The notes below the pieces were generated by a model. That model had not been told where the DNA came from, ran no database searches, and saw nothing but the letters and a program-made list of their open reading frames with translations. Positions 62,000 to 64,000 of a stretch of 64,000 bases of DNA are shown here, one piece after another. A program made the position numbers and the translations under genes. Location: positions 27,806 to 91,805 of the forward strand of contig NZ_CP127249.1 of assembly GCF_030285785.1 (NCBI RefSeq). The letters are read 5' to 3'. Position 1 is the first letter of the stretch, and every line of letters starts with the position of its first letter. The stretch comes from Parasedimentitalea psychrophila. GTDB taxonomy: Bacteria; Pseudomonadota; Alphaproteobacteria; Rhodobacterales; Rhodobacteraceae.

Positions 62000-62617
62000 A
62001 TGGAACAGCCAGATTACAGCCTTGAGAGTGCCGCGCGGCAGCGTGGATTTATGCGGATTGCCGGAGTGGACGAGGTCGGCCGGGGCCCTTTGGCCGGCCC
62101 GGTCACCGCTGCGGCGGTGATCCTTGACCCCGCCAACATCCCAAATGGGTTGAACGACTCCAAAAAGCTAAGCGCCAAAAAGCGCCAAGCCGTCGAACAG
62201 CAGATTTTTGACCGGGCAGAGGTGGCAATTGCCCATGCTTCGGTTGAAGAGATCGACGAAATCAACATCCTGCGCGCCTCGCATCTGGCGATGGAGCGGG
62301 CGGTGGCAATGCTGGACCCAGCCCCGGACTATCTGTTGATTGACGGTAATTTGATCCCCCGCGGACTGCAGTTGCCGTCGGAAGCGGTGATCAAAGGCGA
62401 CGGCAAATCAGTGTCGATTGCAGCCGCTTCGATCGTCGCAAAACTGTGTCGCGACCGGTTAATGGTGGATTTGGCGCAACAGTTCCCAGGCTATGGTTGG
62501 GAGAGCAACGCCGGCTACCCGTCTAAGCAGCATAAAGACGCCCTACAAGTTTTGGGGGTGACACAACATCACCGGCGTTCCTTTAAGCCGGTACACCAGA
62601 TGTTGTATCAAGATTAA
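62000..62617 (+). CDS. rnhB: Ribonuclease HII
   Basis: Cleaves RNA in RNA-DNA hybrids and removes misincorporated ribonucleotides, 205 residues. Catalytic motif in IAGVDEVGRGPLAGPV, later aspartate in YLLIDGN and the KGDGKSVSIAAASIVAK block. Full length. It lies directly before ccrM on the same strand, a pairing usual on alphaproteobacterial main chromosomes. Confidence 0.95.
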   Translation: MEQPDYSLESAARQRGFMRIAGVDEVGRGPLAGPVTAAAVILDPANIPNGLNDSKKLSAKKRQAVEQQIFDRAEVAIAHASVEEIDEINILRASHLAMERAVAMLDPAPDYLLIDGNLIPRGLQLPSEAVIKGDGKSVSIAAASIVAKLCRDRLMVDLAQQFPGYGWESNAGYPSKQHKDALQVLGVTQHHRRSFKPVHQMLYQD

Positions 62618-63828
<1,211 letters not shown>

Positions 63829-63898
63829 CCTCACCGAACACTTAACAACTCAGCCACACTGCCGGTGCGCGTGATCAGTCACGCGGCACCACACCTTG

Positions 63899-63923
63899 CC
63901 CCGCCTTATAGGCGGGGTTTTTT
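63899..63923 (+). terminator. Rho-independent terminator after ccrM
   Basis: CCCCGCC (63899-63905), loop TTATA, GGCGGGG (63911-63917) followed by six T. Seventy bases past the ccrM stop. Nothing further was recognised from 63924 to the window end. Confidence 0.88.
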
Positions 63924-64000
63924 GGATTTAGGCGCTGGCACAGCAGGGTTCTTTTTGATCTACTGAGGCGATATCCTGGCTCTGCCACGAAGGAACAGAT

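Overview
The window looks like DNA from an alphaproteobacterium of the Rhodobacterales, probably the Roseobacter group. The evidence is a DnaA-like plasmid replicase with a divergent parAB pair, an rnhB-ccrM pair, a che cluster without a local receptor gene, fairly high GC content and alphaproteobacterial protein sequences throughout. This assignment comes from recognising families, not from a database search.

Layout. (1) 1-4737, minus strand: nucleotide-sugar genes manC (cut by the left edge), fcl, gmd and a TviB-type UDP-sugar dehydrogenase. Together they make GDP-mannose, GDP-L-fucose and a UDP-uronic acid for a surface polysaccharide. (2) 4809-8465: a plasmid-type replication and partition module (DnaA-like replicase, an origin-like intergenic region full of TGTCCCC motifs, parA, parB, and three copies of a perfect GTCCCCGCGGGGAC-centred palindrome). 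(3) 8544-15770: an envelope region with a YceI-OmpA protein, a secreted caspase-like protein, and a tight minus-strand operon of two uncharacterised proteins, ExbB, ExbD, ExbD and a TonB-like proline-rich protein. (4) 15947-44975, plus strand: a near-complete type VI secretion system (T6SS) of imp type: tssA, tssB, tssC, hcp, tagJ, tssE, tssF, tssG, clpV, an unknown helical protein, a voltage-gated sodium channel, a giant TssB-repeat-TssC fusion, vgrG, an unknown gene, PAAR, tagH (FHA), tssK, tssL, tssM, tagF and pppA. (5) 45018-50984: the ppkA kinase, a small OmpA protein, an M15-type peptidase, an unknown secreted protein and a second caspase-like protein. (6) 51148-58393: a chemotaxis cluster (orf, cheY, cheR, cheW, cheA, cheY, STAS on minus; cheB, cheD on plus). 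(7) 58512-61857: a DUF427-class III cyclase fusion, a membrane-anchored winged-helix protein and two small secreted proteins. (8) 62000-63828: rnhB and ccrM.

The most unusual part is the T6SS. It carries a second sheath gene of 1249 codons in which a near-copy of TssB is joined, through seven 40-residue acidic repeats and a DDLLG-rich linker, to a second TssB-like segment and a TssC-like domain. The gene overlaps a NaChBac-type sodium channel gene. The DDLLG motif recurs in the FHA protein TagH. The divergent ExbB-ExbD-ExbD operon ends in a TonB-like protein whose periplasmic module resembles the periplasmic half of the T6SS kinase PpkA, which suggests a proton-motive-force-linked envelope device tied to T6SS control. 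Two secreted caspase-like proteins lie on either side of the system. No TssJ lipoprotein was found.

No tRNA, rRNA, CRISPR array or insertion sequence was recognised. Starts were chosen by eye from Shine-Dalgarno-like sequences and gene overlaps. All domain assignments are from motif recognition without a database search.
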